Shown here: one piece after another, positions 47,201-56,046 of the stretch
Numbering within the stretch: position 1 is the stretch's first letter
Layout of the letters: every line of letters starts with the position of its first letter
NCBI GenBank assembly: GCA_034439755.1
Contig: JAWXAZ010000117.1
Span: 15,240 to 79,239 of the forward strand
Length of the DNA: 64,000 nt
Direction of reading: 5' to 3'
DNA from: B1 sp034439755
GTDB taxonomy: Bacteria > Bacteroidota > Bacteroidia > UKL13-3
Made by a program: the position numbers and the translations under genes
The notes under the pieces: generated by a model
Database searches by the model: none
Seen by the model: the letters and a program-made list of their open reading frames with translations, nothing else
Told to the model about the DNA's origin: nothing

Positions 47201-47695
47201 CAAGCAATAAAAGACAACCGTTTGCTATTGCAGCAGCCCGATTTAATTCAACCCAAGTTGAATGAAATTGCAGAGAAGCTAAAAACTCGTTTGAACCATC
47301 TGAAAGAAAAATACATTTCTCTCTATGATGAAAAAATGAAAACATTGCAAGCAGATGAATATTTTGGCAAACTAACTCCAGAGCAAAAGCATAGTATTTT
47401 ACTAAAACACCAACTACTTACAAAACCAGATATTAAAGCCTTAGATGCAAATGCACTGTTGAATGAATTGCAAAAATCTTCACTATACACATGGGATACT
47501 AAAATAGCAGCATTACCAAGCCAGTTTCAAGCAGCAAGAGAAGATGCTATACAATTATTAGCACCACAAGCAACATCGTTTAGCCTGCCTAAAGTAACTA
47601 TTTCAAACCAAAAGGATATTGACAAATACATCACTGAATTGAAAGACGAATTGGAGGCATTATTAAAAAATTCAAGTTCAATCATCTTAAAATAA
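44261..47695 (+). CDS. brxC: BREX P-loop ATPase BrxC
   Basis: A 1144-residue ATPase of the BrxC/PglY family, the largest core BREX protein. The Walker A is GFFGSGKS (76-83), preceded by QPAVWVSG. The Walker B is TLIVLDEVQQF (aspartate 267). The N-terminal LFTLNPDENNLINDGVVEIN is typical. The C-terminal half is mostly helical with coiled-coil stretches. In BREX it is thought to be a DNA- or complex-remodelling motor essential for defence and methylation. The length fits the family (about 1100-1250). Confidence 0.93.
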   Translation: MKNKELFTLNPDENNLINDGVVEINTAKDDNGLKIIRHELKTFVCEGEYQKGIYRILDTFLKHIDEPRQPAVWVSGFFGSGKSHLVKMLGYLWEDFKFPNGDFAKKIKSLPQDVNDLFIELERKQNTYGKLSISGTLKDFPSADIRYSFLQLFLNELGLPQQYHHFKFVYWAKQEGIYHQLKTIVEAQGKDFKKEYENLFVSSTIAKAILDLKPGFAENEAKVKENFKANFKRIDSINREQLIDTIKTEILPMFFGDKIPLTLIVLDEVQQFIGTEGNKSIDVQNLAQDLCSNFDSKFLLIGTGQNSLSETNLLQRLQDRFTVKVSLSDADVETVTRKTVLEKKPTAISAIDKKLEASLGEISRNLSGTDFGYVTSDKNTLVADYPILPSTRKFWKKILQVIDTAGTSGQLRSQLRIVDESLKKVADKDLGFIVPGDLIFEQKQSQLLQNALLLNETNNLIVGRKAQGGDSTLEGRILSVVFLIDQLPKDTSGKRLKSDENTIAELLLDNLNETSDKFRTKIKELISKLAVEKILMPIGDEYKLQTKVGQEWEQEYTIQAQKLGGSGDDLIQGLRKEKIIGFFKDKTKTINVTQGVSKQNREFDLWDKNTTPSTEHKLNLWVRDGWYENESTVLDEIRAAGSDYPLAYIFVKKFRDPELRLEIIKFLAAGFTLDAKGLPSSLEAEQAKKSMETRKGLAKIAIEDIIDRICKESSVILAGGNIIQKGNIRENIEEALSGIADRQFPEFKSKADFANWGQALTKAIATNPDALNAIGYSGDVVAHPVSAEILRFIGNTSKQGKEFRNLFSKSPYGWSQDAIDTILIMLKNTQLISCDEPSLIVSKINNATFKKEVHILAAKDKIAIKSLFQKAGISCPSNQEIFPFSNTYLEKLKQLAANISGDAPKPEPINIELIKDIENKQGNERLLAIIEQQTTLHNYYEDWLAKDKLVAARLPLWVLLSDLSGQAPDHADFESLKIEIQAIKDNRLLLQQPDLIQPKLNEIAEKLKTRLNHLKEKYISLYDEKMKTLQADEYFGKLTPEQKHSILLKHQLLTKPDIKALDANALLNELQKSSLYTWDTKIAALPSQFQAAREDAIQLLAPQATSFSLPKVTISNQKDIDKYITELKDELEALLKNSSSIILK

Positions 47696-47705
47696 TCAAT
47701 AGCAG

Positions 47706-48836
47706 GTGAGTAAAGAAATTGCCATAAACACCCAATACAACGAATTGCTTGCACAACTCAAGCAACAGATTCGTTCTGTGCAAGCCAAGGCGGCCGTGGC
47801 AGTGAATACTTCGATTATTAATTTGTATTGGAATACCGGAAAAATGATTGCCGAAAATCAGGCTTTGTTTGAAGGTCGCAACAATTATGTGGCACAGTTA
47901 GAGAAAGATTTAAAAGCAGAATTTCCAGATATAAAAGGCTTTTCCCGATCTAATCTTTTTTATATGCGGAAGTTCTATCAGGTTTATTCGGGCGGAATTT
48001 CAGTCCAACAGCTTGTTGGACTGAACGAAAATAATACCACTGAAATCTCCGTGCAGCAGCTTGTTGCACCGAACCTTGAAAATTCAGTCCAACAAGTTGT
48101 TGGACTAACAATAGGTTTGTTCTCGGTGCCTTGGGGGCATCATGTTGTCATTATCAATAAAATTAAACAGCTTGCTGAAGCCCTATTTTACATTCAACAA
48201 ACTATTGAAAATAACTGGAGCAGAGCAATACTAACCCTGCAAATAGAACAAAACCTTTTTGCAAGGCAAGGTAAAGCAATTACCAATTTTAATCAAACCT
48301 TGCCCGAGCAACAGGCACTAATGGCCACTCAAATTCTCAAAGACCCTTACAATTTCGGTTTTCTTACGCTGGAACCCAAAATGCAAGAATTGGATATTGA
48401 ACGCCAACTTACACAACACATCACCAAATTTCTATTGGAGCTGGGTAAAGGATTTGCATTTATTGGCAGACAATACCCATTGCAGGTAGGCGATAAAGAT
48501 TACCGCCTCGACCTGCTTTTTTACCACATAAGATTGAGGTGTTTTGTAGTAGTTGACCTTAAAGTAGTAGAGTTTCAACCTGAGTTTGCTGGCAAAATGA
48601 ACTTTTATTTATCGGTAGTGGATGAACAAATAAAAACAGCAGATGACCAACCTACCATTGGCATCATCCTCTGCAAAAACAAAAATAAATTGGAAGTAGA
48701 ATATGCCCTTAAAGGTATGAGCCAACCCATTGGTGTAAGCGAGTTTGAGGTAACACAGGCATTACCTGCCGAATTGAAAAGTACCTTACCTACGGTAGAG
48801 GAATTTGAAAACGAATTAAACAAAGACATTTTATAA
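47706..48836 (+). CDS. DUF1016 (YhcG-type) PD-(D/E)xK nuclease
   Basis: A 376-residue protein. The N-terminal DUF1016_N domain (QYNELLAQLKQQIRSVQAKAAVAVNTSIINLYWNTGKMI) is followed by a Q/V-rich linker with three SVQQLV-type repeats. The C-terminal PD-(D/E)xK nuclease core has D269 in YRLDLLFYH and D284-L-K286 in VVVDLKVVEF. Start is a GTG, 10 bp behind brxC. Its stop shares one base with the pglX ATG, so it is part of the BREX operon. DUF1016 genes are recurrent BREX and type I R-M companions; the role is unknown, perhaps a nuclease effector or specificity aid. Confidence 0.85.
   Translation: MSKEIAINTQYNELLAQLKQQIRSVQAKAAVAVNTSIINLYWNTGKMIAENQALFEGRNNYVAQLEKDLKAEFPDIKGFSRSNLFYMRKFYQVYSGGISVQQLVGLNENNTTEISVQQLVAPNLENSVQQVVGLTIGLFSVPWGHHVVIINKIKQLAEALFYIQQTIENNWSRAILTLQIEQNLFARQGKAITNFNQTLPEQQALMATQILKDPYNFGFLTLEPKMQELDIERQLTQHITKFLLELGKGFAFIGRQYPLQVGDKDYRLDLLFYHIRLRCFVVVDLKVVEFQPEFAGKMNFYLSVVDEQIKTADDQPTIGIILCKNKNKLEVEYALKGMSQPIGVSEFEVTQALPAELKSTLPTVEEFENELNKDIL
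48001..48106. repeat. Three coding palindromes in the DUF1016 gene
   Basis: CAGTCCAACA/TGTTGGACTG (48001-48023, 10-bp arms) and AGTCCAACAA/TTGTTGGACT (48086-48106, 10-bp arms, 1-base loop) are perfect inverted repeats. Between them GTGCAGCA...TGTTGCAC (about 48051-48069) has one mismatch. All three encode SVQQLVG or a close variant. Confidence 0.85.
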
Positions 48837-51800
48837 TGGCAGTATTAACCCCACAACAACGCAATAAACTAGAAACTGCCGTAAAGCAAGCGCGTAAAAT
48901 TGCCGAGCTGGGTGCTTTTAATGCACTAAAGGCTATGGCTATAAATAATCCTGAGCCATTTAGTCACATGACTCCCGAACAGCGTTCATTGCGGAATAGC
49001 CTGCGCAGTAAAGCACGTTTATTGGGCGATGAATTACCTGCTACGGGTGCTCAACGAATTGATAACCTTTCTTACGAATTGGCTTATGAAACTTGGCACA
49101 AAATGTTATTTGCAAAATTTTTAGAAGCCAATGATTTATTGATACATACGGCATCGGGTGTGGCAGTAACTATGGAAGATTGCGAAGAGTTAGCAAGCGA
49201 TGAACATTTTACAGACAAGTGGGATGCTGCTGCAAATTACGCATCTAAAATGTTGCCTGCTATTTTTAGAACAGATGACCCATTAATGCAAATTACTTTT
49301 GCCATTAACGAACGCATAAAGTTAGAAGAGATTATTGATGCACTGGAAAGGGAAATATTTACAGCAGATGATGCTTTGGGTTGGGTGTACCAGTTTTGGC
49401 AAAGTGAGGCAAAGGCAATTATTAATGCCAGTGGCGACAAAATAGATGGTGCAAAACTACCCGCAGTTACGCAGTTGTTTACCGAACCTTACATGGTTCA
49501 TTTTTTAATTGATAATACCCTTGGTGCTTGGTGGGTAAGCCGAAACCCCAGAGTAAAACCGCCTGTAAAATTTGATTATTTAAGATTATTAGAAGATGGC
49601 ACACCTGCTGCTGGGCAATTTGAAGGTTGGCCTAACAAAACAGCAGAAGTTACCTCATTAGACCCATGTATGGGTTCAGGACATTTTGTTGCTTCCTTGT
49701 TTCCTGTATTTGCAGCTCTGCGGATGCATGAAGAAGGTTTAAGTAAAGAAGAAGCAACCGACAAAGTAATTACAGAAAACCTGCATGGCTTAGAATTGGA
49801 TGCCCGCTGTACTCAAATTGCTGCCTTTAATTTAGCCCTCACTGCCTGGAAGTTTTGTGGGCATTACAAAGAATTGCCCGAAATGAATTTGGCTTGCAGT
49901 GGTATTGCCCCCAAAGGTAAAGTAGAAGATTGGGTAAAGTTGGTAGGTAAAGTGGAAAGGGCTGATGATAAGCTACGATTGGAGAACGGCATGAAGATGT
50001 TGTACGAGCATTTTCAATTAGCACCAGAACTGGGTAGTTTGCTTGACCCCACAACCATTAAGGCTGATGTTTTTACTGCAAGTTTTAATGATTTGCAACC
50101 TGTGCTTAAAAAAGCCTTAGAAAATGAAGCAGATACAGAACAATTGGAACGTGGGGTAATGGCTGCTGGAATTGCAAAAGCAGGAATAATACTGGGGAAT
50201 AAACATACTTTAATTCTAACTAATCCTCCATTTTTAGGTGAAAGGAAACAAAGTGGCTCAATGTTTAAATATGTAAGAGAAAACTTTTCAGAAGGTAAAT
50301 CTGATTTAGCAACAACTTTTATTGAGAAATTTAGTAATAACAAAATTAGTAATTGCTTTGCTTCAGTCTCACCTCATAATTGGCTTTTTCAGATTTCGTA
50401 TAAAGCATTAAGGAAATCTATTATTAATGCAAGTAATATTAGGTTATTAGTAGAGCTCGGGACAAAGCCATTTCAAGAGGCCATTGGTTCTGAAGTCATA
50501 TTAGTGATCTTATCAAAAGGTAATAGTAATTTTTATGGTATTGATTTAACGTCTTGTGATGGTATTGTTTTAAATAGAAGTGAGCTTAAAGTGAGTGACT
50601 TATTGCCGATAATAAATGAGACACTATTAAAAGATGAGGAAGTTAGAATTGTACTTCAAAAAAGGTCATCGGATTTACCCAATCTTAGTATGTATGCAGA
50701 TTCGTATGCTGGTATTCTAAACGGTGATACACCAAGTTTCATTTATTCTTTTTGGGAAGTAAAACATTTAGATGAAAGCTGGGAATTAATTCAATCGACT
50801 GTAAACAATAGGAATTACTTTTCAGGACGATCAAATATTATATTTTGGGAAAAAGGAAGAGGACGCTTAAAAGAACTTGCGGTTCTCCTTAAAGAAAAAC
50901 TTCATAATGCTGATAGAAGAGGTAATCAGGCATGGACTAAAAAGGGAATAACTGTTAGTCAAATGGGGTCACTTTTTACGACAATTTATGATGGCCAATT
51001 TTTTGACAGCAATGTTGCAGTTATAATTCCAAAGGAAAGTGAAAACTATTTACCAATATGGGCATTCTGTAATTCAGATATTTATAATGTAGAAGTCAGA
51101 AAGATTGATAAAAATAAGAAAGTAACAAATTCCACTTTAATTAAAATTCCTTTTGACATTGACCACTGGCAAAAAGTAGCTGCAGAAAAATACCCCAACG
51201 GTTTACCCAAACCTTACAGCGATGACCCAACGCAATGGTTGTTTCATGGGCATCCCATTAAAACAGATAATCCCTTACACGTTGCATTGGCAAGAGTAAT
51301 GGGCTACCGTTGGCCAGCGGAGTCAGATACTGAAATGGAATTGGCGGATGAAGCAAAAGAATTGATTGAAGCTGTAAAAGCTTATGATGATTTGAGTGAT
51401 GATGATGGTATTTTTTGTATCCCATCTGTAAATGCCGAGCAAGCAGGTGCAGATAGATTGAGAACTTTTCTACAAGCTGTTTTTGCAGAAAATTGGAGCA
51501 ACAATACCATTTCAGATTTATTAGCCAAAGAAGGTGCTTCATCTGCAAACCTAGAAGATTGGTTGCGTAAAGAATTTTTTACGCAGCATTGCAAAGTCTT
51601 TCAAAACCGTCCATTTACATGGCATATTTGGGATGGCAGAAACGATGGCTTTTCGGCATTGGTAAACTACCATAAACTAGACAAAGAGAATTTATCTAAA
51701 CTCATCTACACCTACCTAGGCGATTGGATACGTATGTGCGAAGCCAAAAAGAGAAATGAAGAAAGTGGTGCAGAAGGTTTGCTAAGTGCAGCCCTTAAAC

Positions 51801-52093
51801 TAAAAGAAAAGCTAGAAGCTATTTTGCATGGAGAAGCACCTTATGATATTTTTGTTCGTTGGAAACCAATAGAACAACAACCCATTGGTTGGGAACCTGA
51901 TTTGAATGATGGGGTACGTTTAAATGTTCGTCCGTTTGTTGAAGCAGGAGTCCTACGCAACAAATTCAATGTAAAATGGGGAGTTGATAGAGGGAAGAAT
52001 CCTCCAAACAGTTTTTGGGGTGAGGTACGTGATAATGATAAGCATTTGAGTTTGGAAGAGAAGAGAATAGCAAGAGAAAAAACGAATAAATAA
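48836..52093 (+). CDS. pglX: BREX adenine-specific DNA methyltransferase PglX
   Basis: A 1085-residue N6-adenine methyltransferase that marks host DNA at the BREX site. SAM motif DPCMGSGHF from D276; catalytic NPPF from N463 (LTNPPFLGERKQSG). An N-terminal helical domain (TPQQRNKLETAVKQARKIAELGA) and a long C-terminal specificity region (about 640-1085) complete the usual architecture. It starts on the last base of the DUF1016 stop and is followed after 7 bp by the mcrB-like gene. Slightly shorter than many PglX (about 1200). Confidence 0.93.
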   Translation: MAVLTPQQRNKLETAVKQARKIAELGAFNALKAMAINNPEPFSHMTPEQRSLRNSLRSKARLLGDELPATGAQRIDNLSYELAYETWHKMLFAKFLEANDLLIHTASGVAVTMEDCEELASDEHFTDKWDAAANYASKMLPAIFRTDDPLMQITFAINERIKLEEIIDALEREIFTADDALGWVYQFWQSEAKAIINASGDKIDGAKLPAVTQLFTEPYMVHFLIDNTLGAWWVSRNPRVKPPVKFDYLRLLEDGTPAAGQFEGWPNKTAEVTSLDPCMGSGHFVASLFPVFAALRMHEEGLSKEEATDKVITENLHGLELDARCTQIAAFNLALTAWKFCGHYKELPEMNLACSGIAPKGKVEDWVKLVGKVERADDKLRLENGMKMLYEHFQLAPELGSLLDPTTIKADVFTASFNDLQPVLKKALENEADTEQLERGVMAAGIAKAGIILGNKHTLILTNPPFLGERKQSGSMFKYVRENFSEGKSDLATTFIEKFSNNKISNCFASVSPHNWLFQISYKALRKSIINASNIRLLVELGTKPFQEAIGSEVILVILSKGNSNFYGIDLTSCDGIVLNRSELKVSDLLPIINETLLKDEEVRIVLQKRSSDLPNLSMYADSYAGILNGDTPSFIYSFWEVKHLDESWELIQSTVNNRNYFSGRSNIIFWEKGRGRLKELAVLLKEKLHNADRRGNQAWTKKGITVSQMGSLFTTIYDGQFFDSNVAVIIPKESENYLPIWAFCNSDIYNVEVRKIDKNKKVTNSTLIKIPFDIDHWQKVAAEKYPNGLPKPYSDDPTQWLFHGHPIKTDNPLHVALARVMGYRWPAESDTEMELADEAKELIEAVKAYDDLSDDDGIFCIPSVNAEQAGADRLRTFLQAVFAENWSNNTISDLLAKEGASSANLEDWLRKEFFTQHCKVFQNRPFTWHIWDGRNDGFSALVNYHKLDKENLSKLIYTYLGDWIRMCEAKKRNEESGAEGLLSAALKLKEKLEAILHGEAPYDIFVRWKPIEQQPIGWEPDLNDGVRLNVRPFVEAGVLRNKFNVKWGVDRGKNPPNSFWGEVRDNDKHLSLEEKRIAREKTNK

Positions 52094-52100
52094 TGTTAAA

Positions 52101-54782
52101 ATGAATCAAGACAACCTAAAATCATTTATTGATCAGTACAAGGATTTTAAATCTTCTGATCCATACAAGGAAAGGCAAAGACAAAAATCTATTACACCAG
52201 TATTCCGGGAAATTATCTGGGAAACCTTGAAACATGAAAAACTCAGCAATCAGCATTTAACTGATCTTATTCAAATATTTAAATTTAACTGTAGCAACGA
52301 TAATTTTGATAACAAACTCGATTCACTTGTTGAAGATGAGGCTATCAAAAACAGTTTGAGCTTAAAGGCGTATGAAATTGCAGAGCCAGGTTATACAAAT
52401 GCAGGTAAAACAGGAGTTTCAGGACTTACTACTAAGCAGCTGTTTACTGTTAAACAATTTTTATTAGATGCTTTCAATGTAAAATCAATCCAAGAAGCAA
52501 TTGACTTATGTAAATCCTATGACAATAAAAATATACCTCAGGTAAAAAAAGGAATTTATTCTCCGTGGTTATACTATATCAATCCACAACTTTTTCCAAT
52601 TGTAAATAATACCCATCAGAATTTTAAAAAATGGCTGAATCTATCTGATGGTTTTCCTAATTCAATTGATGAGTACCATATTTTAAATAATTTAGTTAAT
52701 GAGAGTGATTATGGCGGTATAGATTATTTTGCACATCATCTTACCAAAGAAGGGAAACTAAATTTTCGGAGAGTACACTATTTAAATGGTACTCGCCTTT
52801 TTAAAATATCACATGGTGTTTTTGTGAAACGTAAAGATTTTGCCGAATCAGGTATTCTCAAAATTTTAGAAGAAAACAATTGGATATCACTAAGCAAATA
52901 CACTGGAAAGGGAGCAGGCAACGCTTTTGAGAAAAGTTTAAAGATTGGGGATATTGTTTATTTATGTTATGGTGGAGATAGAATTATTAATGTTGCAAAA
53001 GTGATTTCCGATGCAAAGCCATTAAGTAAAAAGCATGCCGCATTATTAGGCGATGAAGAAGAAGAATGGATATATAGAGAAATAGAGCCACTCTATTTTC
53101 CCATAAACGGTAATGTTTCTGATTTAAAAATATATCGTTCTCAAACCATGCCAAGTGGAAATTCAACTTTTTGGGAAGTTAAACCTAATGACCTTGATTA
53201 CCTAAATCTGAATTTGTTCATTCCAAAGTTTAACCTTGAAATTCTCAAAGACAAAAATGATGAGTCTAATGGAGAAGTGGAATACGAAAATGATTCAAAT
53301 AATAAATCAATAACTATGTCGGCAAATACAATATTATATGGCCCTCCAGGAACTGGAAAAACATTTCACAGCATTAACCATGCTGTGGCAATAGTAGAAA
53401 ATAAGGAAGTTGAAGCGGTTACAGATGAAGACCGTGAATTGGTTAAAAATCGTTTTGATCAATATATTATAGATGGCCAGATTGTGTTCTGTACTTTTCA
53501 CCAAAGCCTAAGTTATGAAGATTTTATTGAGGGGATAAAACCGATAGAACCAGAGTCAGAAGATGAACAATTATACTACGCTGTAGAGGATGGTATGTTT
53601 AAAAGATTGTGCACAGAAGCGGCATTCTCCTTTGTAAAACAACAAACAAATGCTGATACAGAAAAAGCTTTAGATTTTTCAACTGCTTATGATATGTTTG
53701 TAGATACTGCAAATGAAAATTTTTCAAAAGGTGAAAAAACAGAAATTCCAACCCGAAGCGGTGGCAATGTATTTATAGAAAGTATCTCTCAGAAAAATAA
53801 TATATGGGTAAGGCATTTAGATGGGAATAGAAAATATACAGTTTCAAAAAAACGCTTGAGTAAAATATCGCAAGCCTTTCCCGATTTGAGTGAAGTAACA
53901 AACATTAATGATCAATTCAGAGCAGAAATTGGTGGTAGTAACTCATCTGCCTATTGGGCAGTATTAAATGCGATAAGAACTCAATCAGTGGATTCTTCTG
54001 CAAAAGCTACTAAAGAAAAGGTTCAAAAGGAATACTCCTATGAAGACAAAAAAGAAATTATAGAATCATTAAAGGCTGAAAATTACAAAGTTGCTAATCC
54101 GAAGAAATTTGTATTAATAATAGATGAAATTAACCGTGGCAACGTATCGCAAATATTCGGGGAGTTAATTACATTAATTGAAGACGATAAAAGATTAGGA
54201 AAAGAAGAAGCATTGAAAGCTACTTTGCCTTACTCAAAAGAAAGTTTCGGGGTGCCGCACAATGTTTTTATAGTAGGAACTATGAACACTGCAGATAGAA
54301 GTGTTGAAGCTTTGGATACTGCACTTCGAAGAAGATTTTCATTTATACCAAAAATGCCGGAAGAATTTAAACTACAAATAACTAATGATGGAATTGATCT
54401 TCCCAAAATCCTACAAACTATAAATAAAAGATTGAGGATATTAAAAGATAACGACCATACTATTGGCCATGCCTGGCTTTGGTCTGTTTCAAATACAGAA
54501 CAGTTGCAAGTTGTATTTGAAAATAAAATCCTTCCTCTATTACAAGAATATTTCTTTAATGATTATGAAAAACTGGGGCTTGTATTAGGCGATGCATTTT
54601 TCAAACAGCATAACCAGGTTAACAGCAATATTTTTGCTTCTTTTTCAGGTGGAAATGGTTTGGCAGGACAATATGATCAATCTTGGCAGTATCAATTAAA
54701 GTCTGCAAACGAACTTACTACCACAGATTTTAAAACTTTAGAAATTCAAATTACACAACTGCCAACAGATGAAGCTGAGTAA
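52101..54782 (+). CDS. mcrB: McrB-like AAA+ restriction motor
   Basis: An 893-residue protein. The C-terminal half is an McrB-type AAA+ GTPase: Walker A GPPGTGKT (414-421), Walker B VLIIDEINRGNVSQIFGELI, and the diagnostic MNTADRSVEALDTALRRRF. The N-terminal 400 residues are not the classic McrB 5-methylcytosine domain. They contain a helical part (PWLYYINPQLFPIVNN) and a region around 245-370 (GDIVYLCYGGDRIINVAKV) that looks like an EVE/PUA-type modified-base reader. With McrC it would cleave modified DNA by translocation. It lies in the BREX operon between pglX and pglZ and overlaps mcrC by 14 bp. Confidence 0.9.
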   Translation: MNQDNLKSFIDQYKDFKSSDPYKERQRQKSITPVFREIIWETLKHEKLSNQHLTDLIQIFKFNCSNDNFDNKLDSLVEDEAIKNSLSLKAYEIAEPGYTNAGKTGVSGLTTKQLFTVKQFLLDAFNVKSIQEAIDLCKSYDNKNIPQVKKGIYSPWLYYINPQLFPIVNNTHQNFKKWLNLSDGFPNSIDEYHILNNLVNESDYGGIDYFAHHLTKEGKLNFRRVHYLNGTRLFKISHGVFVKRKDFAESGILKILEENNWISLSKYTGKGAGNAFEKSLKIGDIVYLCYGGDRIINVAKVISDAKPLSKKHAALLGDEEEEWIYREIEPLYFPINGNVSDLKIYRSQTMPSGNSTFWEVKPNDLDYLNLNLFIPKFNLEILKDKNDESNGEVEYENDSNNKSITMSANTILYGPPGTGKTFHSINHAVAIVENKEVEAVTDEDRELVKNRFDQYIIDGQIVFCTFHQSLSYEDFIEGIKPIEPESEDEQLYYAVEDGMFKRLCTEAAFSFVKQQTNADTEKALDFSTAYDMFVDTANENFSKGEKTEIPTRSGGNVFIESISQKNNIWVRHLDGNRKYTVSKKRLSKISQAFPDLSEVTNINDQFRAEIGGSNSSAYWAVLNAIRTQSVDSSAKATKEKVQKEYSYEDKKEIIESLKAENYKVANPKKFVLIIDEINRGNVSQIFGELITLIEDDKRLGKEEALKATLPYSKESFGVPHNVFIVGTMNTADRSVEALDTALRRRFSFIPKMPEEFKLQITNDGIDLPKILQTINKRLRILKDNDHTIGHAWLWSVSNTEQLQVVFENKILPLLQEYFFNDYEKLGLVLGDAFFKQHNQVNSNIFASFSGGNGLAGQYDQSWQYQLKSANELTTTDFKTLEIQITQLPTDEAE

Positions 54783-56046
54783 ACCCATACAGGTTTTTGA
54801 ACACAAGCAATTACTTATTGGTGAGCATGGTTTTGCCAGGCAGCATTGGGAAGCCTTGGGCTGGTATAACGAAAAACATGGAGGCTGTTTTTTTACACTT
54901 AATCCTAAAGGAGTAAAATTTAATCAGTATGTAGGAGTAATACAAGTAGGTAATATAACTATTGAAATTTTACCAAAAATAAGTCAAACAGTAGAAAAGG
55001 GAGATAAGGCCAAGTGGCAAAAAGTGTTGATTGATATGCTAAGAGAATGCAGGTGGATGCAGATTTATGCTCAAGATAAAGCATCACTTCGTTTTAAACC
55101 CAATAGCATTTTAGAAGCATATCTTGAAATGTTTGTAAAGGAATGCGAAGAAATTATTAGGGCTGGATTAGTAAAAAAATATAGAGCTGTTGAAAGCAAT
55201 TGTACTGCATTAAAAGGCAAACTGCTCTATGGAAAGCAAATACAGCATAACCTTGTACATAAAGAACGTTTCTATACCCGTCATCAAATATTTGATAGGG
55301 AAAATATCTATAATCAGATTTTATTAAAGGCATTGAAGCTTATACCATTAATTAGCCAAAGCTCTTTTTTAAAAGATAAGGTATATAACCTGCTTTTATC
55401 TTTCCCGGAGTTAGAAGACATTAAAGTAACTACATCTTCTATTGAAAAACTTTTTTTCAATAGAAAAACTTTCCGATACAAAGAGGCAATTGAAATAGCT
55501 GCCATGTTGCTGTTGAATTATAGACCAGATATAAGTTCAGGAAATAATCATGTGTTGGCAATTTTATTCGATATGAATGATTTGTGGGAAGAATACATCT
55601 ATAGGCAGTTATTTAAAAACAAACCTTCCAATTGGCAAATCAAATCACAAAACTCAAAAAGGTTCTGGCATTTTAGTGATAGCAATTTTTCCAAAACTAT
55701 CAGGCCAGATATTGTAATACATAATTTACTAACCGACAAAAGAATTGTATTGGATACAAAGTGGAAAATACCAGAGAACAATATTCCTGCAGATGCCGAC
55801 TTGAAACAAATGTTTGTTTACAATGAATATTGGAATGGATTAAATGCACTGTTAGTATATCCTAATGCCCAATACACAGAAACACCAATTTATCATTCAG
55901 GTAAATTTGCTATAAAAGAGAAAGCAACTACAACACACAATTGCGGTATTCTTAAAATGGCTATATTAGATAAAAACAATAATGGATTAGATAGAACAAT
56001 AGGCAAACGACTAAATGCATTTTTGAAAAACGAAATTATAAAATGA
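54769..56046 (+). CDS. mcrC: McrC-like restriction nuclease subunit
   Basis: A 425-residue partner of McrB. N-terminal beta-rich domain (GVIQVGNITIEILPKI, the McrC hallmark), then a PD-(D/E)xK nuclease with D314 in RPDIVIHN and D329-T-K331 in IVLDTKWKIP. The start lies within the end of mcrB, and the stop overlaps the pglZ start (ATGA), so translation is coupled on both sides. It makes the double-strand cuts when activated by McrB. Confidence 0.9.
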   Translation: MKLSKPIQVFEHKQLLIGEHGFARQHWEALGWYNEKHGGCFFTLNPKGVKFNQYVGVIQVGNITIEILPKISQTVEKGDKAKWQKVLIDMLRECRWMQIYAQDKASLRFKPNSILEAYLEMFVKECEEIIRAGLVKKYRAVESNCTALKGKLLYGKQIQHNLVHKERFYTRHQIFDRENIYNQILLKALKLIPLISQSSFLKDKVYNLLLSFPELEDIKVTTSSIEKLFFNRKTFRYKEAIEIAAMLLLNYRPDISSGNNHVLAILFDMNDLWEEYIYRQLFKNKPSNWQIKSQNSKRFWHFSDSNFSKTIRPDIVIHNLLTDKRIVLDTKWKIPENNIPADADLKQMFVYNEYWNGLNALLVYPNAQYTETPIYHSGKFAIKEKATTTHNCGILKMAILDKNNNGLDRTIGKRLNAFLKNEIIK

